DNA from: Edaphocola aurantiacus | GTDB taxonomy: Bacteria > Bacteroidota > Bacteroidia > Chitinophagales > Chitinophagaceae | Length of the DNA stretch: 64,000 bases | Assembly: GCF_019797745.1 (NCBI RefSeq) | Contig: NZ_VOSI01000001.1 | Location: forward strand, 804,928 to 868,927 | Direction: 5' to 3' | In this document: piece after piece, positions 16,764 through 28,200 of the stretch | Layout of the letters: each line of letters starts with the position of its first letter | How positions within the stretch are numbered: position 1 is the stretch's first letter | The notes under the pieces: model-generated | Database searches by the model: none | Seen by the model: the letters and a program-made list of their open reading frames with translations, nothing else | Told to the model about the DNA's origin: nothing | Program-made: the position numbers and the translations under genes

Positions 16764-17174
16764 ATGAGCAACCACATTGCACAACTAAATGAAACGCTTG
16801 ACTACCAGGCCCTGCAAAAAGAAGGCGGCCCTGCAACGTATACCAAACAAATCGGCTACGGCTTAGGTTACCTGGTCGCGACCGTGATTGTGTTCGGTGA
16901 TAACTATGATCAGGCTAAAATTACTTTTGCCAACTCCGCCGGCCAGTTATTCCCTGTTTCGGGTATCTTCCTGAATCCGCAAAACACCACCGTAAAAAAT
17001 GCAAAACTGACTTCAGGCCTTATGACCTTAATGATTGATATCATTAGCTTTGAGCCCCCAACTCCTGACACAAGAGGTAGTGTATCTCTTACAGGATCAT
17101 GGACAGATCTGAATGGCTCCGGCAATTATCAATATACAGGTCCTATCGCTAACTGGACAAATCCTCCTTCATGA
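16764..17174 (+). CDS. Small protein B of the giant-protein locus, paralog of A
   Basis: 136 residues, a tandem duplicate of the preceding gene with a 33-base gap. Differences cluster at residues 2-10, 18-20 and 112-126, while PATYTKQIGYG, FGDNYDQ and EPPTPDT are retained. The divergence suggests an old duplication maintained by selection, perhaps forming a hetero-oligomer. There is no export signal. A terminator hairpin follows 29 bases after the stop, separating the pair from the giant genes, which may let the small proteins accumulate in excess. Function unknown. Confidence 0.75.
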   Translation: MSNHIAQLNETLDYQALQKEGGPATYTKQIGYGLGYLVATVIVFGDNYDQAKITFANSAGQLFPVSGIFLNPQNTTVKNAKLTSGLMTLMIDIISFEPPTPDTRGSVSLTGSWTDLNGSGNYQYTGPIANWTNPPS

Positions 17175-17203
17175 TATTGTAAAGCATAGCGTAACTATCA
17201 ATG

Positions 17204-17243
17204 AAGCGCTGCAGATCAAACCCCGTTTGCAGCGCTTTTTTTG
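17204..17243 (+). terminator. Intrinsic terminator between small pair and giant genes
   Basis: A 10-bp perfect stem AAGCGCTGCA/TGCAGCGCTT (17204-17213 with 17228-17237), a 14-base loop and a run of Ts. No promoter consensus was seen between it and the next gene (17272), so partial read-through is plausible. Confidence 0.75.
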
Positions 17244-17271
17244 TTCTTTAATTTACTAAAAACCAAAGCCA

Positions 17272-20200
17272 GTGTCCAGCATATCATTCTCCAACACCAG
17301 ATCAGCAGACAAGAGACTGTATACTGCTGACGATACACCGGCAAACAGCGGCTGGTGCGCCTGCTTCCTTATTGCTCCGGCCAAAGAAACGCTGACCATT
17401 ACAGAGACCTGGAAAAGCAATAACAATGCGGTGTACCTGTACGCAGCCAATGCTCCGGCCAGTGAAGCCGATTTTATCAAACAGCTTACAGCTTACTTAA
17501 AATCATTTGGCTACGATAATGCATTTCTCTGGTTTAATGATACCGGAAATATAACTGCGCAGACGGTCAATGCGATACTGGCTACCATTACGCTTACCGG
17601 CCAGGTGTTCACGCAGACAGCCAATATCCTGTTCGGCAAGTACATCAACTTATCGATCAGTGTCAATTGCCTGGTACGGCTGGACAGCAGCGGCCAGTTT
17701 TTTACGATCAGTCAGGGAACGATTACCTTTTCCAACAAAGTTGCGACATCCAGTTCACAGATTCTCAATAAACAGATTTACCTTTCCATGACCGGCGCCA
17801 GCCTTGGCTGTATCCGGTTCGGACTTAATTTCAACGGTGCCACAGACTGGCAAGCCTATAACACAGGACTGCAATATTTTTACAATTCCGGAAGCATACA
17901 GAATATTTCTTTCCCTTTGTTGAGTAAGAATTATCTGCCACAGATTCCCTTCCAGGCCAGCCTGGACCCGGTCAACCAGTTGAATACAGATAACCGCCAG
18001 AGAACGTTCCTGGCCTTCAATTCCGGCAATACTATATTCCCGACAGGACTTAATACCAGCCTCGGGAATGCCCTATATATACAACCCCGTATCGGCTTTA
18101 CGCCTAATACGGACAAACTACCTTTTGACATTCCCCTACCGGATACGGCATTATTAGTATTCAGTAAAAGCGATAAAGCCAATGTTAACAGCAATTATAT
18201 GCTGATGCAGGGTGGCTTTCATATCTGTACTACTGATGCTAAACCTCCTGCCACTAATCCGCCGGTAAACTTGCTCTGCGGCTTATCCGGTATAGAAACG
18301 ATTCTGTGTAATCCGCAGACGGCCACCTATCCGGGCGATCTGCTGTTCTTTACCATTAATCAACCGGCCTATGCACCCCTGTTCCCTATCCAGGATGGTC
18401 AGGATACAGCAGGCCAACCCTTACTGACTAATGATTATGTAACGGCATGGACATCGATAGTACCGTTTACCTCCGGCACTGCAGTCGACAGTAATAATGT
18501 TGCGATCAGCTATCAATCACAACCAGAGGGCTCTTCACTGTATGGAGCAGGGGCCATCAGCACAAAAACCAGTACGCCATTGCTGGGCTTTTATGCTCCG
18601 GTCACCGCTTACCTGCAGCAGGCCAATAAGTACACCAGCTTTCCTATGGCCTTTTACGGCTCTTTTGATAAAGGCCTTATAAATGGTGCAGACATTGCTC
18701 AATTCGAAAATAAAATCATCAATCCCTGGCGTAAAAAAACAATTGAAACAGCTGCATTACCGCAGCTTATTGCAAATCACCAAAAGCGCAAACAACTCAA
18801 AACCGTTCCCGGGAAGCCATCCACCACACCACAGGGATTAATGGTATATGTTGATGAGGGAAGCCAGAGATGGACAGACCTTATCCTGGCAAAAAACTAT
18901 AAGGGAACTGATCCTAATCCAAAGCCTGAAAACGTACTCACGATGGATTTCACGGACCTGAATCCACGATTGCAGAGTGCCTTCCAGACCAATCAGCAGT
19001 TCCTCGTGATCAGCTTTAATAAACCATTGCCGGAATCTCCTGCAGAAGGGATACTGGGCAACTTCAACAACACCATTCAACTGGAGGGCTGGCCCTTTAT
19101 GCTGAATGTACCGGAAGCCAATACTTATGGTCAATACAACAATGTACTGATATTTAAATTCTGTAGCGGAACGGTAATGGATCGTGTACAGAATCCGGCC
19201 TTATGGACCAATAGCAACGATTTCAACGAGACAGGGCAAAACGAGCTGAGCACGCTATCAGACTGGCTTACCGCTTATGTACAGGATGGTGTGAATCGTG
19301 GTAAGGATAAGGTTAATCCTGATCCTGACTTTGTCAATTTTGCTAAAATCGCCACTGATCCGGACTGGAATGGTATCCTGGCGCTGAAGACAGACATAAG
19401 TCTGTCTAACTTTCCGGAAGCGCTACAGGGGCTGCTTGCAGGCATAGACCTGTCCAAATTTAATGCACATCATTTCGGTATTAATGCCAACCATGTATCT
19501 GCGACAATTAATGATACCACAAAGCTGGTAGACATTACGATGGATAACCGGAGCTCTATGTTCTGTCTTATCTATTACGTAGATCCGGCATTTGCACCTT
19601 ATACCAATGACATCAACGCCTATAAGCAAACACTCGATTTCAACCCCGTCAGCAACTTCGATTTTAAGACCCTGATGCTGAAAGTGCTTTTTGAAAATTC
19701 GAAAATAAAAAGTTTTAAAAGTTATATCCAGCTCAGTATTTATGAGCTCTTTGGCAGCCCAACGAAACAAACACCCGGCAGGGATAATATCCTGATCCTG
19801 TCTGGTAGTTATGAGGACCATAACGGTGCTCCATCTTATACTTTCAATGGCTTTGATGATGATTTGATACCGGTAGACAACCCGGTATTCGGTGCGGTGG
19901 AAGTATCACGCTCCAACTTCAGTACGCTGACACCAACCTTGATCAGCCAGCAGGAGAAGCTGGTATTTGCTCAATTTTCCTTGTGGGGTTATATAAACTT
20001 CAGCAATCCATCAGGAATGGACGTACTGTCCTTTGGCTCTCCAGGTACGCCGGCCAAGGCCCAGGAAGGGCTGGCCTATTCTCAGCTGCTGATTAATATG
20101 AATTTCAGCCTGGATACACCCGCCATAAAAAAATTCGAGTTCAACATAAGCCAGATCACGTTCGACATTCCTTCCAGCCTGCCCCGTAGGACCAGCCTGT

Positions 20201-20724
20201 ACAATCACTTCCCTATTAAGCTGACCGGTATGGTGAGCGGCGATGCTGACAATCTTCCAGCCAAGCTGAACTTTATTCCGATCGCTACTCCAGACGTAAG
20301 TTCATCGGGTATACCCTCGGGTAAATGGTACGGACTTATCTATGACTTAAATCTTGGCACACCCGGTGCCCTGGCAGGTAGTGCGGGTTTTAAATCCAGT
20401 ATGATGATAGCCTGGTCTGTAAGTGACGGTACAATATTTACCGGAATTAAATTGCCGGGACTCAGCTCCCAGAGCAAATTACTGAGCCTGCAGGGTGTTT
20501 TAAAACTGGATATCGGAACGATAAAACTGCTCATGGCCAAAACAGACGACAGCGCCAATGCTACTACGGCATTCCTGCTGATGATGAATAATATCACCCT
20601 GAAGTTCTTAAGCAAAACCTTTCCTTCCGGGGGCAATATAGATTTCTATCTCTTCGGCGATCCTGATACCACTACCCAGCCCTCGAGCCTGGGCTGGTAC
20701 GGTGCATACCAGAAGAAAAGCTAA
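17272..20724 (+). CDS. Large beta-rich protein (1150 aa), unknown family
   Basis: The start is GTG (MSSISFSNTRSADKRLYTAD); no in-frame ATG near the beginning looks better. There is no signal peptide, lipobox, transmembrane helix or T9SS sorting domain, unlike other large beta-rich proteins in this window. The sequence is rich in Asn, Ser, Thr and aromatics with short alternating strands. The C-terminal 130 residues (from about LIYDLNLGTPGALAGS) are Gly/Leu-rich and end LGWYGAYQKKS. A faint resemblance to large uncharacterised bacterial/fungal DUF6603-type proteins came to mind, but I cannot verify it. It is followed after 38 bases by the MBL-fold gene and then by the 3123-residue gene, so these three are probably one operon and one system. 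Confidence 0.7.
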   Translation: MSSISFSNTRSADKRLYTADDTPANSGWCACFLIAPAKETLTITETWKSNNNAVYLYAANAPASEADFIKQLTAYLKSFGYDNAFLWFNDTGNITAQTVNAILATITLTGQVFTQTANILFGKYINLSISVNCLVRLDSSGQFFTISQGTITFSNKVATSSSQILNKQIYLSMTGASLGCIRFGLNFNGATDWQAYNTGLQYFYNSGSIQNISFPLLSKNYLPQIPFQASLDPVNQLNTDNRQRTFLAFNSGNTIFPTGLNTSLGNALYIQPRIGFTPNTDKLPFDIPLPDTALLVFSKSDKANVNSNYMLMQGGFHICTTDAKPPATNPPVNLLCGLSGIETILCNPQTATYPGDLLFFTINQPAYAPLFPIQDGQDTAGQPLLTNDYVTAWTSIVPFTSGTAVDSNNVAISYQSQPEGSSLYGAGAISTKTSTPLLGFYAPVTAYLQQANKYTSFPMAFYGSFDKGLINGADIAQFENKIINPWRKKTIETAALPQLIANHQKRKQLKTVPGKPSTTPQGLMVYVDEGSQRWTDLILAKNYKGTDPNPKPENVLTMDFTDLNPRLQSAFQTNQQFLVISFNKPLPESPAEGILGNFNNTIQLEGWPFMLNVPEANTYGQYNNVLIFKFCSGTVMDRVQNPALWTNSNDFNETGQNELSTLSDWLTAYVQDGVNRGKDKVNPDPDFVNFAKIATDPDWNGILALKTDISLSNFPEALQGLLAGIDLSKFNAHHFGINANHVSATINDTTKLVDITMDNRSSMFCLIYYVDPAFAPYTNDINAYKQTLDFNPVSNFDFKTLMLKVLFENSKIKSFKSYIQLSIYELFGSPTKQTPGRDNILILSGSYEDHNGAPSYTFNGFDDDLIPVDNPVFGAVEVSRSNFSTLTPTLISQQEKLVFAQFSLWGYINFSNPSGMDVLSFGSPGTPAKAQEGLAYSQLLINMNFSLDTPAIKKFEFNISQITFDIPSSLPRRTSLYNHFPIKLTGMVSGDADNLPAKLNFIPIATPDVSSSGIPSGKWYGLIYDLNLGTPGALAGSAGFKSSMMIAWSVSDGTIFTGIKLPGLSSQSKLLSLQGVLKLDIGTIKLLMAKTDDSANATTAFLLMMNNITLKFLSKTFPSGGNIDFYLFGDPDTTTQPSSLGWYGAYQKKS

Positions 20725-20762
20725 ACGAAATAAATATCAATGCCATAAACCATCTCCCTATT

Positions 20763-22220
20763 ATGAACAATACCGCATTTACGTCAAGGGCCAGTGAGTA
20801 TAAAAGCAGTATGTGGCTTTTATACATAGCCACTGCGCTGATCCTCTCTATAACAGCTTGTAGTCCGAAGCTATCCAAAACACCGGTAGCTACGCCGCCA
20901 CAGGCCAGCATTGCTTCCGGTAAATTGATGGTGGGTAGCCCTGCGGTTAAATTAGAAATTCATCATATCAATATCAACAATGGCGATGCCTCTGTGATAA
21001 GGATCATTCATGCAGATGGAACAGAGACCAAAGTGCTGATCGATGGGGGTCAAATGTCTGCAGACGAAAGACTGATCCCATATTGTAATGCGATGTTCAA
21101 GGATGTCAGTTTCAAATATGTTATCCTTACACACTATCACAATGATCACTACAATGGACTTTTAGCTTTAGGAAACGGTAAGATTCGTGGAGACTATTAT
21201 ATAGACCTTGGCGGATATAACATGGATGGATTTGTGTCTGGCGGAAATTTATCCAAGATTCAACCTGCTGACAATACCTGTCCATGGACAGATACAACCG
21301 GCATATTCGGTGGTACCATGAGCGACTATATTACTGCAGTAGGTAAGGCTGCAGATAACTTCGGATTAAAGCGCTACGGTCCTATGACTACTGCATCTGA
21401 CAAAATCAGTGACCTTATCGGTGTAGTAGTACCCATAGATACTTTTGTGATCGGAACAAAGAAATATCCCATCAGTATGCGGTGTGTAGCCCTATGGGGG
21501 TTTACCATGGGTAGCACAGGTACTGCTGTAGACAACTGGAAGAAGGGCGCCAGTAAAAACGATCCATGTATTGCATTTGTGCTGGAATGCGGAGAATTCC
21601 GCTATTTCTTCGGAGGAGATATGGGAGGAGATCCATCAGGAAGCTATATAGACCAGGAAACAACACTGGCCGGAGGATTTCAATATTTGTATAAAGGGGC
21701 AAAATCGTATTATAATCCGGGAGTGGCTTATGATGGCCATGTCTGCGGCTTTAAAGCCAACCATCATGGAAGCGCCCATAGCAATAACAGTACATTCTTA
21801 AATGGCATGAAACCAGGTGTGTGTGTAACCTCTGCCGGAAGTAATGATGGATGGCATCTACCTTCTATTGACTTTTTAAACAGGCTGAATGCAACAACTC
21901 CCCTAACCCCCGCTACGGATATACCTACCTATGCTCCATCCTTTACAAAAGCCCAGGGGTTCTTTTTTACCAATCTTTTCAATTTTACTGGTGGAAATAA
22001 TTCTCTTACTGTTGCTAATGGACTTTTTGCAGCACGCAATAAAACGGGGTATCAATATGGCAATGCAACGGGAAATTTCAAGAGAAGTTATCAGGTAATC
22101 GTCGCTTTGAATAACAGCGTGATCGACTTCAGTAAAAAAAGCACCTATGGAGTTGTCTCCGTGGATGATGCTTTTAATGTAAGCCCATTGCTTACCGTAA
22201 TTGGTTGCCACCAGCGATAA
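20763..22220 (+). CDS. ComEC/Rec2-like metallo-beta-lactamase-fold lipoprotein
   Basis: 485 residues. The N-terminus has a hydrophobic segment and lipobox (ALILSITACSPK), so it should be anchored in a membrane facing the periplasm or outside. The MBL motif is intact: T123-HYHNDH with His124, His126, Asp128 and His129. GGD (Asp286) and NHHGSAHS (His334/His335) complete a two-metal site of the type seen in ComEC/Rec2 hydrolase domains. ComEC-type domains degrade or process nucleic acid strands; other MBL proteins are phosphodiesterases or esterases, so the substrate is open. It is placed between two giant genes with gaps of 38 and 46 bases, making it the only recognisable enzyme of the locus. 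Confidence 0.85.
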   Translation: MNNTAFTSRASEYKSSMWLLYIATALILSITACSPKLSKTPVATPPQASIASGKLMVGSPAVKLEIHHININNGDASVIRIIHADGTETKVLIDGGQMSADERLIPYCNAMFKDVSFKYVILTHYHNDHYNGLLALGNGKIRGDYYIDLGGYNMDGFVSGGNLSKIQPADNTCPWTDTTGIFGGTMSDYITAVGKAADNFGLKRYGPMTTASDKISDLIGVVVPIDTFVIGTKKYPISMRCVALWGFTMGSTGTAVDNWKKGASKNDPCIAFVLECGEFRYFFGGDMGGDPSGSYIDQETTLAGGFQYLYKGAKSYYNPGVAYDGHVCGFKANHHGSAHSNNSTFLNGMKPGVCVTSAGSNDGWHLPSIDFLNRLNATTPLTPATDIPTYAPSFTKAQGFFFTNLFNFTGGNNSLTVANGLFAARNKTGYQYGNATGNFKRSYQVIVALNNSVIDFSKKSTYGVVSVDDAFNVSPLLTVIGCHQR

Positions 22221-22266
22221 TAGCAGCTGGAAAACCATATTTCAAAACCATGAATACAATCGTATT

Positions 22267-25200
22267 ATGAGCCTGCAACAAATCGCTTCTGATCTTAAGA
22301 AAAAGGTCAGTAACCAACAACTCTCATTGGACAACAGCATTATCAAGCAAGACAGTTTTGCTTTTGTGCTTTCCTATTTCACTAATAATATCATTAATCT
22401 TACAGGTATCAACGATCCTGATAAACAGATTGCGGTAAAGGATAGTATACTGACCATTACAGCCAGTCAATCTCAGTATAACCTGAGCACCAATGTAACC
22501 ATAACCCTTACGCAAAAGGATGATGACAGCATCCGGAGCGATTATAATACCAACTTTACCAATATTACATTCAGCGGACTAAGCAGCTGGGGTATTATTC
22601 CTACTATGGTATTCGATCCCTCTGTGCTGCCCGTGCTGCCTTTCGATACGGTAGGGATGAGCATCAGTTCGGAACAGGGCGTACAAACCTGGACGGCTGC
22701 CAATTCCAAAAACACGATGGATCTGATCGGCACTATCGGTCTTAAATTAAGTGGCATCGGGTTTTCCATCTTAAGATCGCCCAACCCGCTGGAAGGTGGA
22801 TATGATACATCATTTTCACTCAAAGGAACATTCCTTTTGGGTAAATCAAACCTGAGCATTACGGTACAGGTTCCGGTCAGTATAAGTACTCCCAGAGGGC
22901 AATGGCTGATCGGCCTCCAATCTACGTCTACACTGGCCGATGGTATTGCTGATCTTACACAGATTGCCTTCGGCAATAACCTGTTTGCTTCTCTACCCCC
23001 GGGCTTCCAGGATGCTCTGCAGTTCAGCATTTCAGAACTGATGATCGTTTTCTCTTTAAACACCAAAGAGGTTAAATACATAAAAGTCAGCATTAACAGA
23101 CCGGAGGACAAACCCTGGCAGGTAGTGGATGGATTTACCATCTTAAGTGCCGGTGCTACATTCAGCCTGGACAAACAGGATACAGGCTTTTCACTCTCGA
23201 CCTTTATTTTTGGTAAATTCCTGATCGGTAAGCCGGAGTCTTCAACTAAGGTATACCTGAATGTGGAGATGTCTATACCCGGTGGTAGTAATGACTGGGT
23301 TGCCACCATCAGCGGATCGATCAATAACAATGGTTTTGATACGGTGTTTTCCTCCCTGCCCACAAACAGCGGACAGCCTATGCCTGCATTCCCTGTCGGC
23401 CTTTCGCTGGAGCAGATCACCCTCGACTACCTGACCATTGCTTTTAACCCATCCTCCAAAACACTTACAGCAGTAAGGTTTAGCGTAACCAGTATACTGG
23501 AGCTGAATATATTTGACCTGCTGAAAGTACAGAACCCCTATGCGGCACTGGACATTACCAATCCCAGTCTGAGTACACAACGTACCATAACGGGTAAGGT
23601 AGGTGGCAGACTGGAAGTGGCGGGTATACCTTTCGATGTACTGGCCAACAAACCAGCCGCAAATACCGGATGGACCTTCTCTGCTGCCATGCCGGCCGGG
23701 ACATCTATTCCCCTGCTGGACCTGGCTAAAAAATTCCTGCAGACCTTAAATATCACTTCGCTGCCCGACTGGGTCAATAAGGCTTCTTTGGATATTTCAG
23801 GAGTAAAGCTTTCTGTATATATGCCTACGGCTGATGCTAAGGATCAGAATAAAAAGTACCATGTAGAAGGTTCTGTAAAATGGGCCATTAATGTAAATAG
23901 CTTTGTGCTGCCCACGCTGACGGCGACCGTAGCCATGGATTATACCAACGGCAAAGCTACGGGTAATATAGCCGTAGATGCTATTCTGCTGGGATTACCA
24001 TTTAAAGTAGGGTACAAATTCGGCACCCCGGATACAGCGGTATACCTGGAGTGGCTGGGCATACAGGCCGATTACAAACACGACAGCACTACCCAGACCG
24101 ATACCATCAGTATCACCTTCGCCAACATGTCGGTGGGAGAGATCATCACACACCTGATTGCCTCTTTCGAGCCGGGCTTTACATTACCAGCTCCGTGGAA
24201 TGCCTTAAACTCTATCAACCTGAGTGGCCTCTCGCTCATCTATACTCAGAATAAAACAGATGCGACCAAGAATAAAATCGTCATTGCCTATACTAAAAAG
24301 ATAGACCTTACTTTTATCCAGATCAACACAGTAACCATCACCAAAGATAATACGGGGGTATTCCTGGGTTTTGACGGCACCTTCCTGGGCATGAAGATCA
24401 CTTCTGAGTCCACAGACCCTGAAGTACAAAAACTTGCCGGTAAGGGAACAGATGTACGGGATATGGGCAGCATACCGGTACCGGGTATGGGGGCACAGTA
24501 CTTCGATCTTGAATATCTCGGTCTCGGCCAGCGCGTAGCCTTATATCCATATAAAGACCTGAAGACAGTTGAACAGGCTACAGATGCTTTAAAAAACGTC
24601 TTCAAAGCGCCAGTGAAACCTGCACCGGGTCAGCCTCCGATACTGCCTATCAAAGCGAAACCAAAGGATCCTAATCCGCAACCCTCGCTGATCTTCAGTG
24701 AGCAGAGCAACTGGCTTATCGCGTCCAGGTTTACCATTATCCAGGCGATAAAACTGGGCATCATTTTTAATGACCCTAACTTATACGGATTGCTGGTACA
24801 ACTGGACGGGGATAAAATGAAAGCCCTTAACGGCCTCAAATTCCAGATCCTGTACAAAAAAGTAACCGATTCTGTAGGTGTCTATCAGGTAGAGTTAAAA
24901 CTACCGGACGCTGTACGGGAATTGCAGTTTGGTGCCATCTCTATCACCCTGCCGATCATTGGTATTGATATATACACCAACGGCAGCTTCAAACTTGATT
25001 TCGGATTTCCCTATAACATGGACTTCTCCAGATCCCTTACGGTGCAGGCATTCCCCTTTACCGGTTCCGGCGGATTCTACATTGCCTACCTTAATAATGT
25101 ACCCTCAGACAATGTCCCCAAAACCACGCTGGGTAAGTTTAACCCTGTTATAGAATTCGGTCTGGGCCTGCAATTGGGTATAGGGAAGTCTATTAATAAA

Positions 25201-28200
25201 GGCATCCTTAAAGCCGGTTTCAGTATTACAGTAGTTGGTATTTTCGAAGGGGTCATTGCATTTTACAGTCCTAATACCGGTACACTGGGCAAAGACGAAA
25301 CCTATTATAAAGTGTCTGCTACAGTAGGTATTGTAGGCAGGTTGTATGGTGAGATTAATTTTGCCATTATCTCTGCCTCACTGGACATTACAGTCTATGC
25401 CTATGTGCAGATGATTGTGGAAGCTTATCGCAAGATACCGATCTACCTGGAAGCCGGTGTATCAGTATCGCTGCGGGTATCGATTAACCTCGGCCTGTTT
25501 AAAATACACATCAACCTGCACTTCTCTACTACCGTAAGTGCATCCTTCACGATAGGATCGGACAGCCAGGCACCATGGGATGTATCTGCACCTAAAGACA
25601 AGAGACTGCGCCAGCATATTGCCGGTACATTATCGGATCAGCTGTACGCACCAGTCAATCTGAAATGGCAGCCGCTGATATTAACCGCTGCCGAAAAGCA
25701 GGATGAGCAGATATCTTTATACTTCTTCCCGCAACTCACGGTTGCCACCGACAACAGCACCCAGGCGGTACAATTTGCCAATATGCTGTACATCGATGCA
25801 CCGGAAGATGGCAGTACCCAGGATGCTTCTTTAAACAAACTGGTCAAAGGTGTACTGTACTGGTGTATCAATGCGGCAATCAACAGCAGCAAGAGCAATA
25901 CGACACTGGATGACCTGAGAAAGGCAACGGTTACCAAAGACATTCTAAAGCAATTACATGCTTATCTTTCCGATACAGCAACCAATCCAAGTCCTGTTAC
26001 CTATACTGATATTGAAGCATTCCTGAAAGCATACTTTACGATCAACCTCATGGATCCGGATGCTGCAGTAGCCAGAAACGCTTCCGGAATGCTGCTTACC
26101 GTTAATGCCAGTATCTTCCCTATGTTCCCGCTGCTGGAATTATCCTGGCAGCTGAATGGAAAGGATACTAAGCTCTCTGGCTATACAGTAGATGACACGT
26201 ACATGAAAGCGGTGGCAGACGAGATCGCAAAACTGCAGGTAAATTACCGGAACAAACTGGAAAAGGATACCGATAGCGCAGAACAACAGGCTCATGGTGC
26301 CGCTCATGAACAACTGCTGACTGCCGGAACACAATCCATGCCCACACTTGTATTCCAGGACTATATTCTGCTGGTAGCTAAAGCTGCATTGCAGGATGCG
26401 ATAGACGAATTTGATAAATATACCTACGCGACAACCAAAAGCCTGAAAGATATAGTCACTTACTTTAACAGGCTCAGCTATACCCCGCCCTCACCAGCCG
26501 ATCCGGTTAAAAATGAACTGACTCCGGGTATAATTGCTGCGGCTAATAGTGCAGTATTATTCAACAAAGACCGTATTCTCAATATTGCCGGAATCAAGTA
26601 CCAGGTTAAGCATGGAGATACGGCTAAAATCATTGCTGATCTGTATCAGATCTCTGTAGCGCAATTAAACAATAAACAGAACAACAATATACAAGGGCTG
26701 ATTGCGGAAAATACTAAGATACAAATAACCGGTTTTGCAGACTACCCGGTTGCAGCAGGACAAACAATTGAACAAATTACCCAGAGCATGACCGCCACTT
26801 CTGGTTCCGCGAAGCCCTCAACGGAGCAGGTATGGAATGCTGTCGCTACACAAGCGGTACTGCTGAGCCTGGCCATGCTGCAATTGCCGGACCTGAGTTA
26901 TACTACCAAAGGCGATGACTCGTTTGAGCAACTGGCTACGCTGTACGGTATCTCTATTGAGGACCTGGCAAATGATACTGCAAATGCCCAGATCGAAAAC
27001 CTGTTTGCGGCAGCAAGTCTTTCGATTCCGGAACTGGAAGTACTGAATGTAGAAAATGTGGCAGATACTTTTGACACCACAGATAATATCGCCCGTATTT
27101 CCGGTATGGCAGCACGCTATTTCCTGCATGGTATGCGCCTGCCAGTGCCCGGCAATATGAATACTGTTTCGGCACTCTATGCACTGACCGGACAACAGTT
27201 CAGCCTGCCGGCACTGAAGATCGGAGACAAATTAAGCATCAAGCTGACCAAGACCAGCGATACGGCTGATCCTTGCTGGTTGCAGCTGAATAATTCCTGT
27301 ACCACGACCAGTCTCAGCATACCTATAAACGATAATACCATAAGCCGTATACAGGATCTGGCCACCATTTCACTGAACCCTGATACTACGCCTAAACCGC
27401 CACAGGCGATGCCATTAGGCAAACAAACAGAAGAGACCTTTACACTGAAACCGGGGTTCAGCTGGCAATATCCCGGCAAGTTGACTTTACCGATCGGCAC
27501 CGCTCCGGTACAACTGGCAGGGCAGCCTTCTATCTGGGGATGCTCCGATGCGCTGATGAGCAGGATGCTTGCCCCTACAGATAAAAGCAATCTTGGTCTT
27601 GAAGTGATCAGACTGGTCAGAGAAAGCGCAGAAGGTGGTTTCAAACAGGAGCCGGTGAATTATGCATTCTCAACCGTACTGGAAGTATCGATACAGGAAA
27701 TCACCGCTTCTGACGGCACACAAACGGGCAATACTTATGAAGTGATTGGCGCCAACGATACCAGTATTGTATTGCTGGAGCGCCTGATACAATACATGAA
27801 TATTACGGGTAATGATAGTTTCATTCAACAGATACAGGTATTATATCCGCCGGATAATACGGGCAATACCCCGACCGGCATGCAATCTGCGGCCAATGGT
27901 AACATCACCCTTGCACTGATACAGGCCAACCTGTCTACGGAAACTAATCCGGCTGTATTCGGGGCACCATTGATGATGCAGGAGGAATCTAAAAATACGC
28001 TCAATAGCTTTAAACAATTTATCAGCTATCTATGGCAATGCAGCATTGTACGTACCGGTGGCTACTATCTGTATTACAAAACAGGTACCGGAGATGGTTT
28101 GCCCACAACTATTTTCAGTAAAGGCCGCACGGCCAAGATCAGTGTGCTGATTACGTATAAGGACAGCCTGTCTGTAAACTTTGTAAATAGTGTAGTTATT

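Noticed and set aside
22542-23420. A 292-residue minus-strand frame inside the giant gene
   Set aside because: Antisense shadow; the plus-strand frame continues for over 9 kb with consistent composition.
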